NCBI GenBank assembly: GCA_021734025.1
Contig: JAIPJS010000001.1
Span: 124,001-188,000, forward strand
Length of the DNA stretch: 64,000 bases
Source: Candidatus Neomarinimicrobiota bacterium
GTDB taxonomy: Bacteria > Fidelibacterota > JAANXI01
Direction: 5' to 3'
The position numbers and the translations under genes were made by a program. The notes beneath the pieces are model-generated. The model saw only the letters and a program-made list of their open reading frames with translations, was not told where the DNA came from and searched no databases. Below, piece by piece: positions 9,548-18,560 of the stretch. Position 1 is the first letter of the stretch. Each line of letters opens with the position of its first letter.

Positions 9548-10823
9548 ATGGCTGGACTTTTCCGAATACCAGGATCGGTTCGTCCGCCGGAACTTTTTTG
9601 CCAATACCATGGATGGAGCGCTGTTTGCCTTCGGGCTGAAGTTCGTGTCCCTGGTCACGGTGCTGCCGGTTCTGGTGCAAAAATTGGGCGGAACCAATGT
9701 AGCGGTGGGCATGATTCCGGTTCTCTGGAACACGGGATTTAACCTGCCGCAGATTTTCATTGCCAATACCGCGCGGAGGCAGCCGTATAAAAAGCCGTTT
9801 GTCCTGAAAACGGCGCTGATTCAGCGGATTCCATGGCTGGTCCTGGCCGCGCTGTGCTTTTTCTGGTTTGACGAGATCAACACGCTCCCCGGATTGATTC
9901 TGTTCTTTGCCGGACTCACAATCGCGGCCGTCGGGGGTAGTCTGAACATGCCCGGGTGGTTTGACCTTATCAATAAAGTCACGCCGGTCCGGCTGAGGGG
10001 ACGCCTGTTCGCGTTTCGGACGATTCTCGGAGCGATATTGGGAATCCTCGCCGGCTGGATCATAAAAATCGTGCTGGAAACCATGAATTTTCCCGAAAAC
10101 TTCGCTCTCCTGTTTTTACTGGCATTCCTCGTGATGATGGGGTCGTATATCTTTCTTGCATTGGTGAAGGAAGAGGAACCGAATGCCCCGAAACAGATTC
10201 TGCGAAATCGGGAGTTTTTCAGAATATTACCGAAGATTCTGAAGAATAACTCCAACTTCACGTCCTATCTGGTGGCAGATGCATTAATCATGGTGGCCGT
10301 GATGGCAAACGCCTTTTATACGGTCCATGCGTTGAAAACGTTCTCGTTGGCAGAAAGCTATGCCGGAACGTTTACGATTGTGATGACGGTAAGCATGATT
10401 GCAGGAAATGTGCTGTTTGGTTATCTCGCGGATCAGTACGGGCACCGGCTTAATCTGATTCTTGCAGCCGGTTCGACTGTTGTGGCTTGTCTCATCGCCT
10501 TAGTTGCGCCAGCGGTCGAGTTATACTACCTGGCCTTCATAGGGTCGGCATTTACGATTTCACTGATTCAGATCAGCCGGCTGACCATCATTGCGGAACT
10601 GAGTGGCGAAAGCGAGCGCACAACATACGTGGCTTTAACCAATCTCATCACCGCGCCCTTCGTTTTTTCCGGCATCCTCGGGGGCTGGCTGGCCGATTCC
10701 TTCGGGTACGACACCATTTTTTATGTGGCTGGCGGCTTTGCGCTGCTCGCCGTGCTCTGGCTCGCCATTATGGTGCAAGAGCCGCGGACCAATCCACCGG
10801 CTCCGGCAATTGCTGAATTATGA
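9540..10823 (+). CDS. Major facilitator superfamily transporter
   Basis: A polytopic inner-membrane protein of 427 residues with about 12 hydrophobic segments and basic intracellular loops, for example 'TPVRLRGRLFAFRTILGA', an MFS loop-like motif. GTG at 9540 is the preferred start, overlapping the GH42 stop by eight bases; a GTG at 9522 is also in frame. The tight coupling to GH42 suggests it imports the oligosaccharide that GH42 cleaves, or exports a product. No specificity can be read from the sequence. Confidence 0.8.
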   Translation: MPKWLDFSEYQDRFVRRNFFANTMDGALFAFGLKFVSLVTVLPVLVQKLGGTNVAVGMIPVLWNTGFNLPQIFIANTARRQPYKKPFVLKTALIQRIPWLVLAALCFFWFDEINTLPGLILFFAGLTIAAVGGSLNMPGWFDLINKVTPVRLRGRLFAFRTILGAILGILAGWIIKIVLETMNFPENFALLFLLAFLVMMGSYIFLALVKEEEPNAPKQILRNREFFRILPKILKNNSNFTSYLVADALIMVAVMANAFYTVHALKTFSLAESYAGTFTIVMTVSMIAGNVLFGYLADQYGHRLNLILAAGSTVVACLIALVAPAVELYYLAFIGSAFTISLIQISRLTIIAELSGESERTTYVALTNLITAPFVFSGILGGWLADSFGYDTIFYVAGGFALLAVLWLAIMVQEPRTNPPAPAIAEL

Positions 10824-10936
10824 GGTTAATTGATTTATGATCACCATGAATGAAGGATCGTTTTTGGATTTTGAGTATCAGGAAAAATGTCCATCTAATT
10901 GTCCTTATGGTGGCAAGCTGTATGGGTGATAGAATA

Positions 10937-13147
10937 ATGGGGACCCGTATATATCAGGTGGCGCTTTTGGCATTCATTTCTGTAGTGTTGGTATTACCCA
11001 TTGACGGTCGTGCTGACGAATCCGGGGATCGTCTTACTTCATATATTAATCCCTTTATTGGAACCGCCGGAGGGGGAAATACTTTTCCCGGGGCTGTGCG
11101 GCCATGGGGGTTAGTATCCATAAGTCCGCACACCGATCCCGGGGCTCCTTCCGGCTATATTTATGGTGAACCGTGGTTTTATGGTTTGGGCCATGCGCAT
11201 CTGAGTGGAACAGGATGCGCAGACCTGGGGAGCATAATCCTCACAGCTGGCCGGGGAAATATATCACCGTTTCCTGATCAATATAGAACTAAATACGATA
11301 ACGAAATCGCGGCGCCTGGATATTATGCAGTTGACCTTCCGGAGCACATGATATCTTTGGAATCCTCAGCTAGTCTGCGGGTGGGGCTGACCCGAATTAC
11401 ATCCCATAAAGAAGGACAATTTCACATCATACTGGATGCCGGAAGAAGCCTTGGTGGAGTTGAAGGGGGAGAGGTCTCCGTTGTCTCAGCAAACGAAATA
11501 GAGGGCTATAATATCTCCGGTGGATTTTGTGGAGAGGATAACCGGCAGAAAGTGTTTTTTGTCGCACGATTTAACAGATCGGCATCAAAAGTCGGCACCT
11601 GGGCTGGAGGAGAGCTAAGTAACGAGAAGCTTTCCATCTCGGAGGAGATGCCTGTCGGCGCGTGGATGCGGTTCAGCGGGAGCGCAGAGACGCCACTGCT
11701 CGTGAAAGTTGGGATATCGTATGTCAGCATAGAAAATGCCCGGGAAAACCTGCGTGAGGAGATGCCCGGCTGGGATTTCGAAAGTGTCCGTTCTCAGGCG
11801 TCAGACCATTGGCAGGAGGTGCTGTCGAAAATCCGTATTAAGGCCAGCAAAGGTGAGAAAACAAAATTTTACACGGCCCTTTATCATGCGCTAATTCACC
11901 CGAACATCATCAGCGATGTCAACGGGGAGTACCCGGAGATGGGACATCACGACGTTGGAAGGAACACGGAGCGTCCCAGGTATTCAGTTCTCTCCCTCTG
12001 GGATACCTATCGGACGCTCCATCCTTTTTTAACCCTCGTGTATCCGCAGCGGCAGGAAGAGATTATCCAATCTATGCTGGATATGTACCTGGAGTCGGGA
12101 TATCTCCCGAAGTGGGAGTTGGTGAGCAATGAGACATATATGATGGTCGGAGATCCTGCCCCAATTGTCATTGCAGATAGTTACATCAAAGGGGTTAGAG
12201 GGTTTGACGATAGCCTGGCGTTTGAGGCGATGCTGAAACCGGCTCAGTTGGAAGCCGGACAGGATGCGCCACCGATACGAGCAGGGTATCATGAGTTACT
12301 GGAATACGGGTACATCCCGTTCGACCAGGATACCAGCGAGGACTGGTGGGTCTGGGGGCCGGTCTCCACTTCTCTGGAATATAACCTGTCCGATTTTGCG
12401 ATTTCGCAAATGGCCCAAACCCTTGGCCGGACTTCAATCGCACAGGAGTTCTCGGACAGAGCAAAACTCTACCGTAACCTGTTCGATAAGCAGTCGTTGT
12501 TTATGCGACCCCGCAAAGCAGATAGTACCTGGCTCGATCCGTTTGATCCGCTTGCCACAGAAGGTTCAGGATACTGGGAAGGATCCGGCGGCCCGGGATA
12601 CGTCGAGGGCAACGCCTGGCAGTATACGTGGTTTGTCCAGCATGATGTCCCCGGATTAATCGATCTCTTCGGTGGAGAAAAACCGTTCTCGGAGAAACTG
12701 TCCAGCTGCTTCGATGAAGGCCACTTCACTATTAATAACGAGCCGGATATCGCCTATCCGTATCTCTTCCGTTACGTCCCGGAACAGGCAGGAAGTACTC
12801 CGGCGCTTATCCGGGAGATTATGGAAACTTCATTTGGAACGGGACCCGATGGATTACCCGGTAATGACGACGCAGGAACCATTTCCGCCTGGTATTTATT
12901 TTCTTCCCTGGGATTTTACCCGGTTGAGCTCGCTACCTCCGAATATGTCCTGGGTGAACCGCAGGTAAGGAAGGCGGTTGTCACTCTGGACGAGCAATAT
13001 TATTCCGGAGACAGCCTGATTATTGAACGGGTTAAAAATGAAGGCAAACCAGGCATCAAATGGAATGACAAGACTCTGGATACCTATCGAATAGATCACT
13101 CGAGGCTCACCTCCGGTGGTAAATTGGGATTTAAAATTCATGAGTAA
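10937..13147 (+). CDS. Secreted GH92 alpha-mannosidase
   Basis: A 736-residue exported hydrolase. The family is clear from 'YINPFIGTAGGGNTFPGAV' at the mature N-terminus, 'YTALYHALIHPN', 'SLWDTYRTLHPFLTLVYP' and 'PGNDDAGTISAWYLFSSLG'. GH92 enzymes are calcium-dependent, inverting exo-alpha-mannosidases, usually on N-glycans or yeast-type mannans. An open frame reaches back to 10850, but the ATG at 10937 gives a compact signal peptide ('ALLAFISVVLVLPIDGRA') and follows GGGTGA. The ATG at 10922 is an alternative. Its presence suggests the target glycan carries mannose or that glycoproteins are also used. Confidence 0.9.
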   Translation: MGTRIYQVALLAFISVVLVLPIDGRADESGDRLTSYINPFIGTAGGGNTFPGAVRPWGLVSISPHTDPGAPSGYIYGEPWFYGLGHAHLSGTGCADLGSIILTAGRGNISPFPDQYRTKYDNEIAAPGYYAVDLPEHMISLESSASLRVGLTRITSHKEGQFHIILDAGRSLGGVEGGEVSVVSANEIEGYNISGGFCGEDNRQKVFFVARFNRSASKVGTWAGGELSNEKLSISEEMPVGAWMRFSGSAETPLLVKVGISYVSIENARENLREEMPGWDFESVRSQASDHWQEVLSKIRIKASKGEKTKFYTALYHALIHPNIISDVNGEYPEMGHHDVGRNTERPRYSVLSLWDTYRTLHPFLTLVYPQRQEEIIQSMLDMYLESGYLPKWELVSNETYMMVGDPAPIVIADSYIKGVRGFDDSLAFEAMLKPAQLEAGQDAPPIRAGYHELLEYGYIPFDQDTSEDWWVWGPVSTSLEYNLSDFAISQMAQTLGRTSIAQEFSDRAKLYRNLFDKQSLFMRPRKADSTWLDPFDPLATEGSGYWEGSGGPGYVEGNAWQYTWFVQHDVPGLIDLFGGEKPFSEKLSSCFDEGHFTINNEPDIAYPYLFRYVPEQAGSTPALIREIMETSFGTGPDGLPGNDDAGTISAWYLFSSLGFYPVELATSEYVLGEPQVRKAVVTLDEQYYSGDSLIIERVKNEGKPGIKWNDKTLDTYRIDHSRLTSGGKLGFKIHE

Positions 13148-13453
13148 TAAAGTTTACTATAGTGAAGAAAATAATATAAACCTGAAGGCATCATATATAT
13201 TGAAAATAAATTTATGTAATTCCGGGAGGAAATTTGTGTATCAATGTATTTAGCCATTTTTCGGCGTTCACCCTTCGACAAGCTCAGGATGACGCCTAGG
13301 CAAGTCACTCTGAGCTTGTCGAAGGGTGGCTTGTGCAGGTCACCGATAGTTTTGAAGCACGTCGCAAAGCCTGGTAATAAATAAATTCAGGAAGTCTTAA
13401 TATTAAAAAGGATTGCAGGTAAATACCTCTGATGAGAAGGAAAACAAACTAAT
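13148..13453 (+). other. 306-bp intergenic stretch with repeat copy 1
   Basis: Non-coding stretch between the GH92 gene and the GH10 quartet. It is AT-rich at both ends and contains a long inverted repeat in the middle (13269-13328, separate entry). GAGAAGGA at 13434-13441 can serve the start at 13454. No promoter is obvious. Confidence 0.6.
13269..13328. repeat. Interspersed inverted repeat, copy 1
   Basis: Nineteen bases at 13269-13287 (starting CACCCTTCGACAAG) are exactly complementary to 13310-13328, with 22 bases between. A diverged copy lies at 16821-16900. The CTTCGACAAGCTCAG core resembles palindromic interspersed elements seen widely in environmental bacterial genomes. It could fold as a strong hairpin in RNA. 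Confidence 0.8.
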
Positions 13454-15121
13454 ATGCCAGGATCATGTGATTGTCCGATACCGGAGAAGGAAGGGAAGTC
13501 AGGCACAGAGCCACTGGCGGCCGCGACCGTTATTACCGCTTCTCGGGGAAACGCTACCACGCAAAAAGGTACGCTGCTTTTTCGGCCGTTTGAGGTGCAA
13601 AAAGGTACGGGGCCGCACCTGTATCCTTTTACCTATATCACCGATGAGTTATGGGATACACGGCCTTCGAACGCGGAGATTGCTGAGGATGGAATCCGGG
13701 TGTCGGATACGAGAGGCATTTCACGCTTCGGAGTCAACGCCTGCTGGAATGTGGAGGGCTTCGGATACACGTTTATGACGGCTGATCGGGGCGGAGAATT
13801 CTATGCACTGCCCGATCCCGGTGATGAGGTAGTCTATAACTTGAACTACGAACTCGCGTTGAGCCGGGTTGCCAGAAACCGCCGGAGAAAAGAGAAATTT
13901 GAGAAACAGGGATGGCAACCATCCAGAGAAGTTGCATCCTATCATGCCCTGTCCGAGGAACTCCTTGCAGATGCCGGAAAAAAGGTGCGCATGTCCAAGT
14001 CCTGCGCCAATATCGCGCAAAAATCGCTGTATTATGCCTTATGGGCGGGCGAAATGATGGAATTGGATGCCGCCGAGTATCGCATTCGCAAACAGGGATA
14101 CCGGAGTGATTTTGCGGTCGGATGTGACGCCAAGTCCTTTTATCAGTTGCCGAATGACATTTTTCTGGATCGGTTCCCACCGTTGTTTGACTACGCCACC
14201 ATCACCCATGTGGTAAACGGCGATCCGGTTATGGGACTCTTCGAAGAAGAGGAGGGGAAACTGAATTTTGACCTCCGCAACATATTGTTGGAGAGACTCT
14301 CTGCAAAAAATATTACCGTGGAAGGCCGGGCACTCTTCTGGTTTCACAAGTGGGTGACGCCGGACTGGCTCAGGGAAAAGTCGTATGACGAGTTGAGGAA
14401 ATACGTGGAAAGCCACACCAGGGAGGTCCTCGGATACTACGGCGACAGAATGTACGCCTGGGAAATAGTGAATGAGATGCACGATTGGGCAAATGCCGTC
14501 CGGCTGACTCCGGAGCAGGCAGTGGAAATTACGAGGCTGGCTTGTGATGTGGCCAAAGAGGTGGCGCCCAACGTAAAACGCGTCGTGAACAATTGCTGTC
14601 CCTTCGCGGAATACGTTCACATGGAAGAGTGGTCGGGTGGCGAGGCAAAATACCCCCAGCGGACTCCGTGGCTTTTTACCAGGGATCTCATCGATGCAGG
14701 CGTCGACTTCGACATTATCGGACAGCAGATGTATTATCCGGGCAGGGATTTGCAGGATATCACCGTAATGATTGAACGCTACGAAGAACTGGACAAACCG
14801 GTGCATATTTCGGAGATCGGGGTGACCTCCGGTGTGAGCGAGATAGATGTCAAAACCGGTGAACAGGAGATCCCGCAGGGCCCGTACGGCTGGCACCGTC
14901 CCTGGGATGAGGAATTACAGGCGGACTGGCTGGAAGGAATTTATCAACTCGCATACAGTTTGCCATTCGTCAAAGCGGCAAACTGGTTCGATTTCATCGA
15001 TCCCTTTGCCTACATAGAAAATGGGGGCCTTTTAAAGGATCTCGACGGTACGAAAAAACCCAGCTATTATCGGCTGGATAGGCTCAAAAAGCGCTGGAAA
15101 TCAATGCAAACGAAGGAGTAA
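13454..15121 (+). CDS. GH10 xylanase-like protein, paralogue 1 of 4
   Basis: A 555-residue protein. A beta-rich N-terminal domain (about 40-150, 'WNVEGFGYTFMTADRGG') is followed by a helical linker (about 150-215) and a GH10-like TIM barrel. The acid/base glutamate is E341 in 'WEIVNEMHDW' and the nucleophile E454 in 'VHISEIGVTS'. GH10 enzymes are retaining endo-beta-1,4-xylanases or act on related beta-glycans. The N-terminus has no clear signal peptide. 'PLAAATVITASRG' (residues 21-33) resembles the tail of a Tat h-region, and an R-R-R-K string occurs in another frame at 13482-13493, so a frameshifted Tat signal is possible. It ends two bases before paralogue 2. Confidence 0.8.
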   Translation: MPGSCDCPIPEKEGKSGTEPLAAATVITASRGNATTQKGTLLFRPFEVQKGTGPHLYPFTYITDELWDTRPSNAEIAEDGIRVSDTRGISRFGVNACWNVEGFGYTFMTADRGGEFYALPDPGDEVVYNLNYELALSRVARNRRRKEKFEKQGWQPSREVASYHALSEELLADAGKKVRMSKSCANIAQKSLYYALWAGEMMELDAAEYRIRKQGYRSDFAVGCDAKSFYQLPNDIFLDRFPPLFDYATITHVVNGDPVMGLFEEEEGKLNFDLRNILLERLSAKNITVEGRALFWFHKWVTPDWLREKSYDELRKYVESHTREVLGYYGDRMYAWEIVNEMHDWANAVRLTPEQAVEITRLACDVAKEVAPNVKRVVNNCCPFAEYVHMEEWSGGEAKYPQRTPWLFTRDLIDAGVDFDIIGQQMYYPGRDLQDITVMIERYEELDKPVHISEIGVTSGVSEIDVKTGEQEIPQGPYGWHRPWDEELQADWLEGIYQLAYSLPFVKAANWFDFIDPFAYIENGGLLKDLDGTKKPSYYRLDRLKKRWKSMQTKE

Positions 15122-15123
15122 AC

Positions 15124-16797
15124 ATGACAGATATAACCCGACGAAAATTCCTGAAAAATAGTGCGTTAATCGGAGCTGGCTCCCTGGTCGCCGGCAGCGC
15201 CCTGGGCAGCCCGCTGGTGCTCACCGGCTCCAGAACTGATAAAAACACCGAGCAGGGCGAATTACTGTTTCAGCCGTATTTTGTCCAGCGGGGTGAGGGC
15301 CCTCATCTCCTGGACTGGGCGTATTCCAGCGATCAATATTGGGAAGCGATCCATTCCAATATCACCGCCTCAAGGGACGGAGTGAAAATATCTGACACGG
15401 AAGGCACAGAGAAATTCGGTATCGACGTCCGGTGGAATGTGGAGGGCTTTGGCTACATTTTCATTACCGCAGATAACGGCGGAAAATATTACACTTTGCC
15501 TCCAAAAGGGAAATCCCGGAAACTGAATCTGAACTACGAATTGGCAAAGAGCCGGGTGCTGCGAAATCGCCGCAGACTGAAATCTCTGCAAAAGGACGGC
15601 TGGCAGCCTTCCGGAGAAGTTCAGGGGTTACTTGCGTTGTCCGATAATTTGTACGAAGATGCAAAAAAAGCCCTGCCGGATAACAGCGCTGCCGCGGAAT
15701 ATGGGCAGAAGGCGCTATTATACGCCATGCATGGCGGCGAAAAGATGGAACTCGATTATGCACAATTTCGCATCAAACGACAGGGGTACCGCCCGGACTT
15801 TTTCACCGGTTGCGATGCACGCGGTTACTTCCAAATGGATCCCGACCTGTTTACGGAGCGGTTCACCGAGGCGTTCAATTACGCCACCATTACGCATTAC
15901 CTGAAGAGCGGTTACGCGGAAGATTTTGAGCCGGTGAAGGGGCAGAAGCAGTTCACCCGCAGAGACACCGTGATGAAAGTCCTGAAGCGTAATGACATCA
16001 CAGTAGAGGGCCGACCGTTGTTCTGGTTTTATCCCACGGTGACTCCGGACTGGTTCATGGATATGTCGTACAGCGATCTGCTGAAATACGTAGAATCGCA
16101 TACCAGAGAAGTCGTGGGGCATTACGGCGATCAGATGTACGCCTGGGAGGTGATGAATGAGGCACACGACTGGGCGAATGTTCTGGAATTGAAACCGGAG
16201 CAGATTGTGGAAGTGGCGAAACTGGCGTGTGATGTCGCCAAAGATACCAACCCGAACGTGCATCGTCTGATTAACAATTGCTGCCCGTTTGCCGAATATG
16301 TGCAGTTAGGGAAATGGAAGGACGTCGATGCCAAATATCCCCAGCGGACTCCCAGGGAGTTTATGCAGGATCTGGTGGATGCTGATGTGGACTTTACCAT
16401 CTCCGGCCAGCAGATGTACTTCCCGTATCGTGACCTCCAGGATACCATCCTGCTCATCGAGAAATACGAGCAGTACGGTCGTCCGGTGCAATTGACCGAA
16501 GTCGGCGCCAGTTCCGGGCCCACCAAGGATTCCATTAATTCCGGTTGGGTAGGATTGCCTGAGGAACCGTACATCTGGCACCGCCACTGGGATGAGGACC
16601 TGCAGGCCGACTGGCTGGAGGGGCTCTATACCCTCGCATACAGTAAACCATGGATCGAAGCGGTCAACTGGTACGACTTCGTCGATCCGCATTCCTGGAT
16701 TGATACCGGCGGATTACTCCGCTCCAGGGATGGCGAGAAAAAGGCGGCATTCCATCGGCTGCTGAAGTTGCAAGACGAGTGGAAATCGCTGGGGTGA
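15124..16797 (+). CDS. GH10 xylanase-like protein, paralogue 2 of 4 (Tat-exported)
   Basis: A 557-residue protein starting with a twin-arginine signal ('TRRKFLKNSALIGAG'), so exported folded. It has the same architecture as its neighbours: N-terminal beta domain ('WNVEGFGYIFITADNGG'), helical linker, GH10 barrel. Acid/base is E346 in 'WEVMNEAHDW' and nucleophile E459 in 'VQLTEVGASS'. The segment after barrel strand 3 reads 'LFWFYPTVTPDW', where the other three paralogues have a His at the Tyr or an adjacent position, so subsite preference may differ. The gene follows paralogue 1 by two bases. Confidence 0.85.
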   Translation: MTDITRRKFLKNSALIGAGSLVAGSALGSPLVLTGSRTDKNTEQGELLFQPYFVQRGEGPHLLDWAYSSDQYWEAIHSNITASRDGVKISDTEGTEKFGIDVRWNVEGFGYIFITADNGGKYYTLPPKGKSRKLNLNYELAKSRVLRNRRRLKSLQKDGWQPSGEVQGLLALSDNLYEDAKKALPDNSAAAEYGQKALLYAMHGGEKMELDYAQFRIKRQGYRPDFFTGCDARGYFQMDPDLFTERFTEAFNYATITHYLKSGYAEDFEPVKGQKQFTRRDTVMKVLKRNDITVEGRPLFWFYPTVTPDWFMDMSYSDLLKYVESHTREVVGHYGDQMYAWEVMNEAHDWANVLELKPEQIVEVAKLACDVAKDTNPNVHRLINNCCPFAEYVQLGKWKDVDAKYPQRTPREFMQDLVDADVDFTISGQQMYFPYRDLQDTILLIEKYEQYGRPVQLTEVGASSGPTKDSINSGWVGLPEEPYIWHRHWDEDLQADWLEGLYTLAYSKPWIEAVNWYDFVDPHSWIDTGGLLRSRDGEKKAAFHRLLKLQDEWKSLG

Positions 16798-16820
16798 GTG
16801 CTGAGTTTGAGTTCCGGCGT

Positions 16821-16900
16821 CTACCCTTCGACAAGCTCAGCCCCAGAAGGAGCCTCTGGTAAGTGATGACGCCGGAAAAGTCACTCTGAGCTTGTCGAAG
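16821..16900. repeat. Interspersed inverted repeat, copy 2
   Basis: CTTCGACAAGCTCAG at 16826-16840 pairs exactly with 16886-16900. A second pair lies around and inside it: TCCGGCGT near 16813 with ACGCCGGA near 16869. It is related to the copy at 13269-13328, and the two copies bracket paralogues 1 and 2. The surrounding 196-bp gap between paralogues 2 and 3 holds nothing else recognisable apart from the AGGAG at 16979-16983. Confidence 0.8.
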
Positions 16901-16993
16901 AGTGGCTGACCTGCATGAGGATCAATATTAGAGAATTACCAGGGAAGGAACTCCAAAATTTTTTAGGCTTGAAAACATAGGAGTATTCGGGAA

Positions 16994-18538
16994 ATGATGG
17001 CTGATGGTGAAATAATATTCCGCCCCTATTTTGTCCAACAGGGCAGAGGGCCGCACATGGGCGACTTTGTGCGCACATTCGATACGAACGAAGATGTCTT
17101 CTACTCCGATATGGAGGTCGACGAACAAGGGATCCGCATTCAAAACACTCATGGCCAGGAGCAATTCGGCCTGTACGTCCGCTGGAATGTAGAAGGCTTT
17201 GGATATCTGTATCTGCCCGCAGATAACGGCGGCGAGTACTATCCTGCCGATGAGCCCTCAGGTGCGGATTACAACCTGAATTACGAGCTGGCGCTCACAC
17301 GGGTGATGCGAAACCGGAAGCGCCTGCAGAGTTTTCAGGAGGATACCACCTGGAGACCATCGCGGGAACTGAAGGCCTACCTGGATCTGGGAGAGGAGTA
17401 TCTCGAAGACGCCGGTAAAGCCCAATCGGAGCCTGTGCAGTGCGCCCAATACTCACAACAGTCCCTGAAATTCGCCATGTATGCCAGCGACCTGCTGGAG
17501 CTGGAGAAAGCCCGGTTCGACATCAGGAATCAACCGCCCAGACCGGATTTCCTGTTCGGCTGTGATACCCGGGGATTCTTCCAGATGGACGAGCACCTCT
17601 TCCTGGAACGGTTTACGCCGCTATTCAATTACGCGACCATCACCCACTACCTCATCGGTGACCATATCAATTTTGAACCGAACGAAGGGGACAAACAGTT
17701 CGCCGAGCGGGACAGGCTCCTGGATATCCTCCTGGAGAAGGGAATTACCGTGGAAGGGCGTCCGCTCTTCTGGACGCACAGCTGGGTCACTCCGGACTGG
17801 CTCAAGGAGAAATCCTTCGATCAGACCTTGACATACCTTGAAGATCATATCAGGAAAGTGGTGGGACATTACGGTGACCGGATTAAAGTGTGGGAAGTGG
17901 TGAATGAAGTCCACGACTGGGCGAACGAATTGGAGTTTACACCGGATCAGTTTATTGAATTGACCAAATTTGCGTGTGAGGTCGCCAGAGATGTGAATTC
18001 CGATGTAAAGTTGCTGATAAATAACTGTTGTCCGTTTGCTCCGTACATCCAAAAACGCAAATGGCATGAGAAAGAGGCCAAATATCCTCAGCGGACGCCG
18101 CATCAGTTTACTACCGACCTCTTAGACGCGGAAGTGGATTTTGACCTGATCGGCGTACAGGAGTATTTCGTCCGCCATCCGGTGGCAGAGGCAGTCCGGG
18201 TGATCGAACGCTATGCTGATTTGAATATTGATGTGCAGATCGCCGAAATCGGTGCGCCGTCCGCCGGCATTAAGCAGGAATTTGTAGACGAGGACGTTGA
18301 TCCCACTACTAAGCCGTACGACTGGCGCAGGCACTGGGATGAAGAGCTGCAGGCCGACTGGCTGGAGTACATTTTTACTTATGCCTACAGTAATCCCGCC
18401 GTGGAGGCGGCAAATTGGTATGATTTCGTTGACCCGTACGGATTCCTGAAAAAGGGCGGCCTGCTGCGGTCAGTGGACGGTGAGACCAAAGCTGCCGTCG
18501 ATCGGCTCCAAAACCTGAAGGAAAAATGGGCGAAGTAA
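16994..18538 (+). CDS. GH10 xylanase-like protein, paralogue 3 of 4 (no signal peptide)
   Basis: A 514-residue member of the quartet. The N-terminal beta domain begins almost at once ('MMADGEIIFRPYFVQQGRG'), leaving no room for a signal peptide. AGGAG ten bases upstream supports this start, so a cytoplasmic location is likely. The helical linker and GH10 barrel follow. Acid/base is E305 in 'WEVVNEVHDW' and nucleophile E418 in 'VQIAEIGAPS'. It diverges from the others after barrel strand 6 ('IGVQEYFVRHPVAEA', where the sisters have 'GQQMYFP'-type sequence). An intracellular role on imported xylo-oligosaccharides is inferred. Confidence 0.82.
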   Translation: MMADGEIIFRPYFVQQGRGPHMGDFVRTFDTNEDVFYSDMEVDEQGIRIQNTHGQEQFGLYVRWNVEGFGYLYLPADNGGEYYPADEPSGADYNLNYELALTRVMRNRKRLQSFQEDTTWRPSRELKAYLDLGEEYLEDAGKAQSEPVQCAQYSQQSLKFAMYASDLLELEKARFDIRNQPPRPDFLFGCDTRGFFQMDEHLFLERFTPLFNYATITHYLIGDHINFEPNEGDKQFAERDRLLDILLEKGITVEGRPLFWTHSWVTPDWLKEKSFDQTLTYLEDHIRKVVGHYGDRIKVWEVVNEVHDWANELEFTPDQFIELTKFACEVARDVNSDVKLLINNCCPFAPYIQKRKWHEKEAKYPQRTPHQFTTDLLDAEVDFDLIGVQEYFVRHPVAEAVRVIERYADLNIDVQIAEIGAPSAGIKQEFVDEDVDPTTKPYDWRRHWDEELQADWLEYIFTYAYSNPAVEAANWYDFVDPYGFLKKGGLLRSVDGETKAAVDRLQNLKEKWAK

Positions 18539-18560
18539 TAAAGACCCAAAAAAGGTAACT

